A DNA stretch of 64,000 nucleotides from Halothiobacillus sp. (GTDB taxonomy: Bacteria; Pseudomonadota; Gammaproteobacteria; Halothiobacillales; Halothiobacillaceae), in contig JAGUXT010000059.1 of the NCBI GenBank assembly GCA_020061705.1, positions 22,987 to 86,986 on the forward strand, given 5' to 3'. The position numbers and the translations under genes are program-made. The notes under the pieces were generated by a model. That model saw only the letters and a program-made list of their open reading frames with translations. It was not told where the DNA came from and did no database searches. Positions within the stretch are counted from its first letter, which is position 1. Each line of letters opens with the position of its first letter. Positions 40,953 through 49,855 of this stretch are shown piece by piece.

Positions 40953-42872
40953 TTGAGCCCGAAGCAAAGTCCATCAGCGCTGCTGGGAGCTTGCGGCCCG
41001 TTTGCTGAGAACAACCCACTTTTTGCCGTGCGCGAAGCGCAAGGGCACATGGCGGATGCAGTCGGCACAGCGCTGGAAGAAGGCTCGACCTTGGTGGTTG
41101 AAGCCGGAACGGGGGTGGGTAAAACCTTTGCCTATCTGGTTCCGGCCATGCTGCATCCGGGCAAGGTGATGATTGCCACCGCCACGCGACATTTGCAGGA
41201 TCAGCTTTTTCTGAATGACCTGCCACGGGTGAAGTCGATTCTGGGTGCAAGTCGTGATGTGGCTCTGCTCAAGGGACGTTCAAATTATCTGTGTCGATAT
41301 CGGCTGGATGGTGCCAAAACACTCGAATTTATACGCTCGGGTGAGCTGCGCCAGCAGCTACGTACCATTGAACAATGGACGCTGCGCAGCAAGAGCGGCG
41401 ATTTGGCCGAGTGTGAGGGTGTGCCGGAGGGTTCATCGATTTGGGGCATGGTCACCTCTACCACGGATAATTGCTTGGGCAGTGAATGCCCGGATTTTCA
41501 GGGCTGCTTTGTGTTCGAGGCGCGTCGCCGTGCCCAGGAAGCCGATTTGGTGGTGATCAACCATCATTTGTTTTGTGCTGATGCCGCCCTGCGCGATGAA
41601 GGCTTTGGTGAGTTCTTGCCCGATGCCGATGCGCTGATTTTTGACGAGGCACATCAACTGCCGGAAATCGCCAGTGCCTTTGCCGGAGAAACGCTCACCT
41701 CGCGCCAATTGATTGATCTGGCTCGCGATACGGTCAACGAGCAGATGCGTGATGCTCCGGACATGGCGGCTTTGCGTGATTTGGCATTGGCACTTGAAAA
41801 GGCGATTGCCGATTTTCGTTTGGCGTTTGAAATGCGAGCGCAAAAGGATGCATGGAGCGAAGTGCGCACGCATGCACCTTTGGTGGATGCTTTGCATGTG
41901 CTTGAGGCGGACTTGGCTGAATTGAACGCGGGTTTGAAGCTGGCTGCGCCACGCGGCAAAGGGCTGGAAAATGCACAAAAACGTGCAGAAGCCGCACTGG
42001 TGTTGTTTGCGCGTTTTAGCCGGGCCGAAAATGCGGAAGAAGTGCTGTGGTATGAGCTGAATGGACGTGGCTTTTCGCTACACGCCACCCCGGTGGATGC
42101 GTCGGCAGGACTGGCGCGCGCGCTGCATGGCCGTCCACGCGCCTTGATTTTTACCTCGGCCACGCTGACAGCGCAGCAACGTTTCGAGTTTTTCACCCGT
42201 CGCGTGGGCTTGGCGGGGGATACGCCGACCTTGCGTCTGGATAGCCCTTTCGATTACCCCAACAAGGCCTTGCTCTACCACCCGACGGGCATGCCGGAGC
42301 CGAATAGCGCGAATTTTACGGCCGCTGTGGTTGAAGCTGCCTTGCCCGTGCTCGAAGCCAGTCAAGGGCGGGCGTTTATGCTGTTCACCAGTCACCGCGC
42401 ACTGAAGGAAGCCGAAGAACTGCTGCGCAATCGAATTACTCACCCGTTGTTGGTGCAGGGTGAAATGCCGCGTCATTATTTGATTGAACGCTTCCGTGAA
42501 CTGGGGAATGCCGTGCTTTTGGGTACGCAAAGTTTTTGGGAAGGGGTGGACGTGCAGGGCGAAGCCTTGTCGCTGGTGATTATCGACAAACTGCCGTTCG
42601 CCACCCCTGGCGATCCGGTACTGAAGGCGCGCATGGATGCCATGCGTAAACAAGGCTTGGAGCCGTTTGTGCATTACCAGTTGCCGCAGGCGATTCTGAC
42701 CCTGAAACAAGGAGCGGGACGGCTGATTCGTGGTGAGCAGGACCGTGGCGTATTGATGTTGTGTGATCCGCGTATTCGCAGCAAGGGCTATGGCAAACAG
42801 TTTGTTGATAGCTTGCCTCCCATGCGTCGCACGCAGTCGCTGGAGCAGGTGTGTGCGTTTTTCAAGGCTTGA
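40953..42872 (+). CDS. yoaA: DinG-family ATP-dependent DNA helicase (YoaA-like)
   Basis: A 639-residue XPD/DinG-type 5'-3' helicase. Walker A is EAGTGVGKTFAYL near residue 48 and the DEAH box is IFDEAHQLPE. Between them, four cysteines (YLCRYRL, NCLGSECPDFQGC) should bind the 4Fe-4S cluster of the family. Motif VI is QGAGRLIR. The start is a TTG at 40953, directly abutting the previous stop, because no ATG precedes the conserved N-terminus. In E. coli YoaA acts in DNA repair with HolC. Confidence 0.9.
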   Translation: MSPKQSPSALLGACGPFAENNPLFAVREAQGHMADAVGTALEEGSTLVVEAGTGVGKTFAYLVPAMLHPGKVMIATATRHLQDQLFLNDLPRVKSILGASRDVALLKGRSNYLCRYRLDGAKTLEFIRSGELRQQLRTIEQWTLRSKSGDLAECEGVPEGSSIWGMVTSTTDNCLGSECPDFQGCFVFEARRRAQEADLVVINHHLFCADAALRDEGFGEFLPDADALIFDEAHQLPEIASAFAGETLTSRQLIDLARDTVNEQMRDAPDMAALRDLALALEKAIADFRLAFEMRAQKDAWSEVRTHAPLVDALHVLEADLAELNAGLKLAAPRGKGLENAQKRAEAALVLFARFSRAENAEEVLWYELNGRGFSLHATPVDASAGLARALHGRPRALIFTSATLTAQQRFEFFTRRVGLAGDTPTLRLDSPFDYPNKALLYHPTGMPEPNSANFTAAVVEAALPVLEASQGRAFMLFTSHRALKEAEELLRNRITHPLLVQGEMPRHYLIERFRELGNAVLLGTQSFWEGVDVQGEALSLVIIDKLPFATPGDPVLKARMDAMRKQGLEPFVHYQLPQAILTLKQGAGRLIRGEQDRGVLMLCDPRIRSKGYGKQFVDSLPPMRRTQSLEQVCAFFKA

Positions 42873-42971
42873 GCCACGATTTAGACTATCGAGCTCATAA
42901 AAAAATACAACATCACAAATTGAGAATTGTGGACTAGATTAACTCTCACTAACCTGATGAGGAGATATGGT

Positions 42972-43466
42972 ATGTCCAAGAAGAAGTCTGAAGTAAGCGT
43001 AATCAACATTGGTCTTGATGACGCACAACGCGAAGCGATTGGTGCGGGTCTGTCGAAATTGCTCGCGGATTCGTATTCCCTGTTCTTGATGACGCATAAT
43101 TTCCACTGGAACGTGGTCGGGCCACAGTTCAGAAGCCTGCACTTGATGTTTGAAGAGCAGTACACCGAGTTGTTTACCGGTGTGGATGAAATTGCTGAGC
43201 GCATTCGTTCACTGGGTTTGGCGGCACCGGGGACCTTCAAGAAATTTGAAGCATTGGCTTCGTTTGAAATTCCAGAAGAAGCCTTGAATGCTCGTGCAAT
43301 GCTACTCGCGTTAGTGCAGGCTCAAGAAGCTGTAGTGCGTACAGCGCGAGCTTCGTTGTCGGTGGCGGATGAGGCCAACGATCAGCCTACGGTTGATTTG
43401 CTGACTCGCCGCATGGAAATTCATGAAAAGAATGCTTGGATGTTGCGAGCCATGACGCAGGAGTAA
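42972..43466 (+). CDS. dps: Dps ferritin-like DNA-protection protein
   Basis: A 164-residue member of the Dps family, which forms a dodecamer that stores iron and shields DNA in starvation and oxidative stress. The ferroxidase residues between subunits are present: His45 (HNFHWNV), His57 (SLHLMF), Asp72 and Glu76 (VDEIAER). The lysine-containing N-terminus (MSKKKSEV) is short. The start at 42972 has an AGGAGA ribosome site. A very strong terminator follows, so the gene is probably monocistronic. Confidence 0.95.
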   Translation: MSKKKSEVSVINIGLDDAQREAIGAGLSKLLADSYSLFLMTHNFHWNVVGPQFRSLHLMFEEQYTELFTGVDEIAERIRSLGLAAPGTFKKFEALASFEIPEEALNARAMLLALVQAQEAVVRTARASLSVADEANDQPTVDLLTRRMEIHEKNAWMLRAMTQE

Positions 43467-43491
43467 CCCCCGCAGTTTCCTGATTGGAAAA

Positions 43492-43522
43492 AAACCCCGG
43501 AAGGTCAATCCTTCCGGGGTTT
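43492..43522 (+). terminator. Strong terminator after dps
   Basis: AAACCCCGGAAGG and CCTTCCGGGGTTT form a perfect 13-base stem with a TCAAT loop, followed by GTGTTT. Confidence 0.88.
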
Positions 43523-43531
43523 GTGTTTACT

Positions 43532-43634
43532 AGGACTTACCCAAAAGTGTTCCAGCAAGGCAAAGTGCCGAAGACAGTACCACTTACTACGGCGAGGCGC
43601 TTGAACGCCGCTGGAGCGGTTTTGCGTAAGTCTT
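43532..43634. mobile_element. MITE-like element with 15-base terminal inverted repeats
   Basis: AGGACTTACCCAAAA (43532-43546) and TTTTGCGTAAGTCTT (43620-43634) are inverted repeats with 13 of 15 matches. The 103-base element has no gene. A single end of the same kind (AGGACTTACGCAAA) occurs at 26844. Terminal GACTTACGCAAAA is known from insertion sequences and MITEs in many bacteria. Confidence 0.65.
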
Positions 43635-43652
43635 GCTTTAAATTCCATTATT

Positions 43653-45977
43653 TCAAGCGCTTGCAGCACACGACTTCAAGTAATTCTTTAAAAGTCGTGT
43701 AATTTCAGGCTCATCATAAATGGGTCGGGTCAGCCCGGCCTTAAGCCCCATGTCAAAGTCCACCACGCTAATGCTCAAGCTCGGTTCCTGACGTACATTA
43801 CAGAACATGACCAGTCGGCGCGTGTGATCGTAAGCTCCGAACATGAGTCGGCGCAGATTACAGCCTTCGCAGGCGGGAACCTGAAACCAGGTGAATCGAT
43901 GCTCGCGCATGAGTTTTTCCAACAAGGCATCCAGAGCAAGATTGTTCAGCGCGGCTAAATTAGCATCGATTACTGGAGGAGAATCGCCCAGCGTGGCAGG
44001 TGAACTGACAATGGGGGGCAGCTCATTGATTGTTTCGCTTGTGGGCTGAGTTTCGTCAGCCATGGTCGGTTCTGTGTGGCTGGGGGTGGACTGCTCAAGA
44101 ACAGGGCTTGTCGTCTCCACATAGTCTGCAATTTCAATCTCTTCACCGAGAGATGGACTTGGGAGTGCAGGTAAATGGAGCGCCTTGCTGGCTTCTTGCT
44201 CGCTGCCATGTGCGATATGCGCCGAAAACATGGGCAGGGTGAGCTGGTCATTGCGCGTCTCAAGCGCACTGAGTATATGGCTGTGTTCCTGTTCGAGATG
44301 TTGCAAGATTTCCGCAATCACGTTCTGATTGAAGCCGGAAAAACCCATGAAAAAGCCGTCAAGGCGCTGGACAAGTACTCTGCCCGATGCATGCTCCAAA
44401 TAGTGCATGGATTCGATTGAGTCAGGTAATTCCTGAACACTTTCAATCACATCATGAACCAATTGCAGCGCATTTTTTAACACTTGCGAGTCACGGTCAT
44501 GTCGATGGCGCAGCATTAGGATGGCTAAAGCCGGGCCGAGCATTTGAGACAGAATGCGCTGTAAAGCCGGGGTGACGCGCTTGTCACGCATCATGAGCTG
44601 GATTTGACGCGTAGCAAGACGGCGCGCAAGGCGCACACGTTCCTGATGATCAGCATCCACATCATCGCTCCACAAGCGGCCGTGAAGCTCATCCTTGAGG
44701 TAGTTAAGGTACTTGACCACATGAAGCCAGAAGCCGGGGCCACTAGCCGCACGCGACTCCATCAAACTAATCACCTGATTGATTTCATCACCAATATCAT
44801 CCAAACCGTCTTCACTATCCAGATCGATTACCAAGTCTTCAAGCAATGTAAGTGCGCGACGCATAGGATGCCGACGGTCATGCAGGATGCTCAAATCACG
44901 CGAAGCTGCTGCATTCAATGCAGGGGTAATGCGAGTAATGGCCTGGGCAATCGGACTCTGTTGGTGTGCTTTGAGTTTCTCTAGCTGTTGGCTAAGCCAC
45001 GGAATATGTAGTTCGCTAATTTCACCATTCCATGGCCAGTCCTGCGCACCACCACTCGGGATGGGGTCACTATGGGATAATCCGCCCGGCATTGAGCCTC
45101 CAGGCATGAAGGCTGTTGCTGCATAGTTTCCCGCAACTGTTTCAAAACTATCTTCGTTTTCAAGGTTGAAGTGACGTAGGGACGACGTACGGGCGGTAGC
45201 CATTTCTGGCACGACCTGCCCTGGCTGTTCTTCGCTACCATGTGCAATCTCATCGGCAAACGAGCGTAAGCGCGCTGCATCGGCCTCTGTCGGCATGACG
45301 ATGGGTTCAACCATGCTTTTGCGACGGCCAATAACCCCACGGCGAACATAGCCCAGTGGAATGCGCGGCATTACCCCCTGGTTAATCATCCATTGGTTCA
45401 TTTCGGCATACACATTGGCGAGCGAGTGCACGGCCTGCTGCTCGATGATTTGATACACAACCTGACGGGTTTCAAATTCCAGCGAAGCTTTACGCAAGGC
45501 AGCTTTAAGGGCACGTAATGCAATTTCCGGCGTAATGCCAATGACATTGTCGTCGCTGCTAATCGAGTCAATACGAATGTCGAGGGCACTGATTTCATCA
45601 CCAGCACGGTTGGCAATGCGTTGTGCGAGATTACTGAGCGTGACGTTTTCATTCATCGTGTCATCGCTAATCAGCTCCAACGTGTCGATTGTTGCTGGCA
45701 TTTCAGCCTTTTCAAGTGCCTCTGGGTTTTTACCCATGTCGTTCAGGTTTTTTTCAAACGCTTCGATGATTTCTCCGCGTGACTGGCGCAGGGTACGCAT
45801 GGAGTCGAAGTACAAATGTTGATCTTTGACCGAGGCACTTTTTTCTGCCATGCCAAGTAGTACATCGACCATTTGGTCAAACATGCCTGAAATACGATCT
45901 TTAAAAGATCCCACCAAGTGCGTGAATGCGCTGGAGGCCAATTTTGGGTTGGGGCGGTGCTCTTCGGGTTTGGACAT
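43653..45977 (-). CDS. DUF1631 family protein
   Basis: A 774-residue cytoplasmic protein matching the DUF1631 family throughout, from SSAFTHLVGSFKDRISGMFDQMVDVLLGMAEKS to the C-terminal FGAYDHTRRLVMFC. It is largely helical, with an acidic, low-complexity stretch near 600-670. Family members are found in Beta- and Gammaproteobacteria; no function is established. It has no close same-strand neighbour and is divergent from trhP. Confidence 0.88.
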   Translation of the reverse strand: MSKPEEHRPNPKLASSAFTHLVGSFKDRISGMFDQMVDVLLGMAEKSASVKDQHLYFDSMRTLRQSRGEIIEAFEKNLNDMGKNPEALEKAEMPATIDTLELISDDTMNENVTLSNLAQRIANRAGDEISALDIRIDSISSDDNVIGITPEIALRALKAALRKASLEFETRQVVYQIIEQQAVHSLANVYAEMNQWMINQGVMPRIPLGYVRRGVIGRRKSMVEPIVMPTEADAARLRSFADEIAHGSEEQPGQVVPEMATARTSSLRHFNLENEDSFETVAGNYAATAFMPGGSMPGGLSHSDPIPSGGAQDWPWNGEISELHIPWLSQQLEKLKAHQQSPIAQAITRITPALNAAASRDLSILHDRRHPMRRALTLLEDLVIDLDSEDGLDDIGDEINQVISLMESRAASGPGFWLHVVKYLNYLKDELHGRLWSDDVDADHQERVRLARRLATRQIQLMMRDKRVTPALQRILSQMLGPALAILMLRHRHDRDSQVLKNALQLVHDVIESVQELPDSIESMHYLEHASGRVLVQRLDGFFMGFSGFNQNVIAEILQHLEQEHSHILSALETRNDQLTLPMFSAHIAHGSEQEASKALHLPALPSPSLGEEIEIADYVETTSPVLEQSTPSHTEPTMADETQPTSETINELPPIVSSPATLGDSPPVIDANLAALNNLALDALLEKLMREHRFTWFQVPACEGCNLRRLMFGAYDHTRRLVMFCNVRQEPSLSISVVDFDMGLKAGLTRPIYDEPEITRLLKNYLKSCAASA

Positions 45978-46166
45978 GCGGCATCCTTTAACGGCTATCT
46001 GTCAGAATGTGACCAAGATTAGCGCATTTTTTGTCAAAATGTGCGCTCTTAAGACTGGCAATGCTGTAATTGTCCCTGTGAAATGCATCCAGGAATCGTA
46101 GGGGGGTTACTTATTTTTCTACGCGCTTGTCGGGGTACAATAACGGGTGAATTTTTTTGGATTTAA
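45978..46166. promoter_or_regulatory. Divergent promoter region of the DUF1631 gene and trhP
   Basis: The imperfect inverted repeat AGCGCATTTT / AAAATGTGCGCT lies at 46021-46047, with one bulge. Its role is unknown; it could be an operator between the divergent genes. No gene is seen. Confidence 0.35.
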
Positions 46167-47573
46167 ATGAACTCTATGCGCACGCCTGAACTGCTTTCTC
46201 CCGCCGGCACCCTGAAAAACATGCGTTACGCCTTCGCCTATGGAGCGGATGCGGTATATGCAGGGCAGCCTCGCTACTCGTTGCGTGTGCGCAATAACGA
46301 TTTTCTGGAGGATAACCTCGCCATCGGCATTAACGAGGCGCACACCCTGGGCAAGAAATTTTTCGTGGCCATGAATGTGATGCCACATAACGCCAAGGTA
46401 CGCACGTTTTTGAAGGATGCCGAGCCGATTATCGAGATGAAGCCGGACGCAATCATCATGGCCGACCCAGGCCTGATGATGATGGTGCGCGAGCGCTGGC
46501 CGGATATGCCGATTCACTTGTCGGTGCAGGCCAACACGGTGAACTACGCCGGAGTAAAGTTCTGGAAGTCGGTTGGTGTGGAACGGGTCATTTTGTCACG
46601 TGAACTGTCGCTGGACGAGATTGCCGAGATTCGTCAGGAATGCCCGGATACCGAGCTGGAGGTGTTTGTACATGGTGCCTTGTGCATTGCTTATTCAGGG
46701 CGCTGCTTGCTGTCGGGCTATTTCAATCATCGTGACCCAAATCAGGGAACCTGTACCAACTCCTGTCGCTGGGAATACAAAACACTAGAGGCGGAAGAAG
46801 ATGCCGCTGGCGTCATTCGCCCACCCGCCGAGGCAGTGATCTCCATGGATGCGATCAATGCAGCCATGAAGGAAGCTACGGAAGGCAAGGATGCAGGACG
46901 TGCCGGAGTGGGGGGCGATCGTCGCCATCCGCTTGCGGATCAGGTGTATTTGCTGGAAGAGGCCAGCCGTCCGGGTGAGCTGATGCCGATATTCGAGGAT
47001 GAACACGGCACTTACATCATGAACTCCAAGGACTTACGTGCCATTGAGCATGTGCACAAACTCGCCGCCTTGGGCGTGGATTGTCTAAAGATTGAGGGGC
47101 GTACCAAGAGCCATTATTACGTGGCGCGCAGTGCACAACTTTACCGTCAGGCGATTGATGATGCTGTGGCCGGACGACCATTCAATCCTGAACTGATCGG
47201 CAAACTTGAGTCGCTCGCCAGCCGTGGCTATACCGATGGTTTCTTTGAGCGTCACCACACACAGGATTATCAGAACTACATCACGGGTGCATCGCTGAAC
47301 AACAGCCAGCAGTTTGTCGGCGAAATTACCGGCATGGACAGCGTGCGCGGCATGGCCGAGGTGACGATTAAAAATAAAATCAGCGTGGGTGATCGCCTGG
47401 AATTGATGCTGCCAAGCGGCAATCATGATTTTGTGGTGGAACAAATGCTCGATCAGCACGCGCAGCCGCTGGAGGTCGCTCCCGGCAGCGGTTGGAAGGT
47501 GCGCTTGCCTCTGCCCGTGGCTGATATTGCGCCGAATGAGTTGGGGCTCGCTCTGTTAGCGCGTTATCTTTAA
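46167..47573 (+). CDS. trhP: tRNA 5-hydroxyuridine modification protein TrhP (YegQ, U32 family)
   Basis: A 468-residue U32-family protein that follows E. coli YegQ/TrhP closely along its length (PELLSPAGTLKNMRYAFAYGADAVYAGQPRYSLRVRNN). TrhP makes 5-hydroxyuridine at position 34 of several tRNAs using prephenate-derived groups. Four cysteines in GALCIAYSGRCLLSG and GTCTNSCRWEY are the presumed iron-sulfur ligands. The start at 46167 lies after a weak GGA; ATG 46176 is possible. An extended hairpin repeat follows. Confidence 0.93.
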   Translation: MNSMRTPELLSPAGTLKNMRYAFAYGADAVYAGQPRYSLRVRNNDFLEDNLAIGINEAHTLGKKFFVAMNVMPHNAKVRTFLKDAEPIIEMKPDAIIMADPGLMMMVRERWPDMPIHLSVQANTVNYAGVKFWKSVGVERVILSRELSLDEIAEIRQECPDTELEVFVHGALCIAYSGRCLLSGYFNHRDPNQGTCTNSCRWEYKTLEAEEDAAGVIRPPAEAVISMDAINAAMKEATEGKDAGRAGVGGDRRHPLADQVYLLEEASRPGELMPIFEDEHGTYIMNSKDLRAIEHVHKLAALGVDCLKIEGRTKSHYYVARSAQLYRQAIDDAVAGRPFNPELIGKLESLASRGYTDGFFERHHTQDYQNYITGASLNNSQQFVGEITGMDSVRGMAEVTIKNKISVGDRLELMLPSGNHDFVVEQMLDQHAQPLEVAPGSGWKVRLPLPVADIAPNELGLALLARYL

Positions 47574-47581
47574 GCCTGTCT

Positions 47582-47632
47582 GTAGGTGCGACTTGTCGCA
47601 CTTAGATCATGAGTGCGACAAGTCGCACCTAC
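47582..47632. repeat. Intergenic hairpin repeat with perfect 21-base arms
   Basis: The 21-base arms (47582-47602 and 47612-47632) are exact inverted copies around a 9-base loop. Each arm itself contains the palindrome GTGCGACTTGTCGCAC. It lies between trhP and lptF, 9 bases after the trhP stop, and probably also ends the trhP transcript. Confidence 0.75.
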
Positions 47633-47649
47633 TGTAGGAAGGCATCAGC

Positions 47650-48771
47650 ATGTTTCCACGACTTGACCGTTATTTAATGCGCGAAGCCTTGCTGGGCATG
47701 GTGGCGGTGAGCTTTGTGCTGTGGTTGGTAATGATGGCCAATGTCGGTGTGCAACTGGTCGGCAATATTGTGCAGGGTAGTCTGCCTGCTCCTGTGCTAT
47801 TTGGTTTGTTATGGGCGAACGCAGTCAAGCTATTGATGTTCATTTTGCCGATTGGCGGTTTTTTGGGGCTCTTATTCGCGCTGGGGCGGTTGTACCGTGA
47901 CCATGAAATTCCTGTTTTGCTGGCCTGCGGAGCGTCGCCCTGGCGTGTGCAACGACCTATCACGCTCATCGTCTTGTTGTGGTCGCTACTGATTGGCTGG
48001 CTGTCCTTGCAGGTTTGGCCGGCCACCCAAGGCGCACGCGATACCTTGTTGCAACAGGCGATGAGTGCGTCTGTATTCGACCGCCTGCCGGTTGGGCGCT
48101 TTCTGGTGGCGGATAAGGGGCGCGTCACGGTCTATGCGGCGCGCGTGTCCGACGATGGCATGACACTGGAAGATGTGTTTGTGCACACCCGCATGAGCGA
48201 GTCCGAAGGGGTCGAGCGTGCAGCGAGGGCACGATTTGTCGAAGATGCCGAAGGCTATCGCCAACTGCTACTGGAAGACGGGCAGCGCTATGACGGAGTG
48301 ATCGGGCAGGGCGATTGGCGCGTACTGCATTATGCCGAACACCGCATTGATCTCGGGTTGGAACAACGTGACCCACAAGGCGCGTCGCGCAAGCTTTCCG
48401 TCATGCCGCTCGTGGCGCTTATGCAAGATAATACGCCGCAGGCCCATGCCGAGTTTGCCAAGCGGATTGCGCAACCTTTAAGCGCGTTTTTGTTAGGCCT
48501 GCTGGCCTTGCCATTGGCTCGTGCCGCACCGCGTCAGGGGCGTTTTGCGCGTATCGGTGCGGGTGTGCTGATTTATGTGGTGTATTTCAACCTTATCACT
48601 TTGGCGAGCAAGGCGATTGAGGATGAGAAAATTTCACTCATTTTGGGCATCGCTGTACCGCATGGCATCCTTCTGGCACTGGTTTTGATTTGGTACTGGC
48701 GGCAAGGCGCGTTTGTGCGCGTACAACGTGTGATTCACTCAAAACCTGCGGAGCCTGTCCATGCGGCTTGA
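47650..48771 (+). CDS. lptF: LPS export ABC transporter permease LptF
   Basis: A 373-residue permease of the YjgP/YjgQ family: six membrane helices in two groups of three flanking a periplasmic jellyroll domain (about 125-265). With LptG and two LptB subunits it extracts lipopolysaccharide from the inner membrane and passes it to LptC and LptA. Length and helix pattern are standard. The gene overlaps lptG by 11 bases. It is the first gene of the lptF-lptG-parC unit. Confidence 0.95.
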   Translation: MFPRLDRYLMREALLGMVAVSFVLWLVMMANVGVQLVGNIVQGSLPAPVLFGLLWANAVKLLMFILPIGGFLGLLFALGRLYRDHEIPVLLACGASPWRVQRPITLIVLLWSLLIGWLSLQVWPATQGARDTLLQQAMSASVFDRLPVGRFLVADKGRVTVYAARVSDDGMTLEDVFVHTRMSESEGVERAARARFVEDAEGYRQLLLEDGQRYDGVIGQGDWRVLHYAEHRIDLGLEQRDPQGASRKLSVMPLVALMQDNTPQAHAEFAKRIAQPLSAFLLGLLALPLARAAPRQGRFARIGAGVLIYVVYFNLITLASKAIEDEKISLILGIAVPHGILLALVLIWYWRQGAFVRVQRVIHSKPAEPVHAA

Positions 48772-49855
48772 TCTCTATGTTTTGCGTACGGTTTTGAGTG
48801 GCACGTTGGCCACGCTGGGCATTGTTTTGGGGCTGGCGCTCATTCTGCTGTTCCTTGATGAGGTCGATAAAATTGATGCAGCCTATACCTTGCCCAAAGC
48901 GGTGATGTTTGTGGTGTTGATGTTGCCGGGCTACATGCTGGAATTTTTTCCGCTGGCGACACTGATTGGTAGCCTGGTGGCTTTGGGCGCGCTGGCGGCA
49001 GGCAATGAAATTACCGCCATGCGTTCGATGGGGCTGTCTTTGGCGCGCCTTTCCGTTCCGGTGTTGCTGGCGGGTGTGCTGCTGGGTTTGATGGGTATGT
49101 TCATTGGCGAAACACTCGGCCCCTGGGGGCAAAGCGAGGCGCGTTTGATGCGCGCGCAGGCGCTGGGGCAAACGCTTTCCCTGCAAGGCAGCGAGGGTTT
49201 GTGGGTGCGAGAAAAGCGTCTCGAATCCGATGGGGGCGAACGCTTTGTGCATATTGATTTGGTCACGCCGGGCGGTGAAGTGCGCGGGGTGCGGGTGTTT
49301 GAGTTTTCCGCTGACGGTGGGTTGCATGAAGCTATGCGCTTTGCACAAGCCAAGCCCTATGATGCGGGCTGGCTTGCCGAGCAGGTGACACTGAATCGTT
49401 TTTCCACGGATTCCATTGTCAGCAGTTTTGAGTCACAGCGAGTGCTGTCCAGTCTGGTGCAACCGAATGTACTGAATGTTTTAGCCGTGATTCCGCAGTA
49501 CATGAGTCTCGGCGAGCTATGGCGTTATGCGCAGTTTTTGGACAAAAACAGCCTGAAAAGCGAGGCCTACTGGCTGGCATGGTGGGGTAAACTGCTTGCT
49601 CCCTTCAGCGTAATAGCCATGTTGCTGTTAGCCCTGCCATTTTCGCTGGCCACGCGCCGCGCGGGCGGAGCAGGGGTGCGCCTGGTGATTGGTATCGTCT
49701 TGGGCATGGGTGTATTTGTGCTCTCGCGCTTACTTACCCAAGGCAGCATGCTGGCCGGATTAAGCCCGATGTTTGCCGCCATGCTGCCACCTTTGGTTAT
49801 GATGGCCGTCGCCATCTGGTTTTTGCATCGACAGGAGAGTCGTCATGTTGCTTGA
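48761..49855 (+). CDS. lptG: LPS export ABC transporter permease LptG
   Basis: A 364-residue partner of LptF with the same architecture. The signature N-terminus [14 protein letters not shown] and the C-terminal helices ([28 protein letters not shown]) match the family. It starts inside the end of lptF and its own end overlaps parC by 11 bases; both overlaps have the form ATGnnGCTTGA. Confidence 0.95.
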   Translation: MRLDLYVLRTVLSGTLATLGIVLGLALILLFLDEVDKIDAAYTLPKAVMFVVLMLPGYMLEFFPLATLIGSLVALGALAAGNEITAMRSMGLSLARLSVPVLLAGVLLGLMGMFIGETLGPWGQSEARLMRAQALGQTLSLQGSEGLWVREKRLESDGGERFVHIDLVTPGGEVRGVRVFEFSADGGLHEAMRFAQAKPYDAGWLAEQVTLNRFSTDSIVSSFESQRVLSSLVQPNVLNVLAVIPQYMSLGELWRYAQFLDKNSLKSEAYWLAWWGKLLAPFSVIAMLLLALPFSLATRRAGGAGVRLVIGIVLGMGVFVLSRLLTQGSMLAGLSPMFAAMLPPLVMMAVAIWFLHRQESRHVA

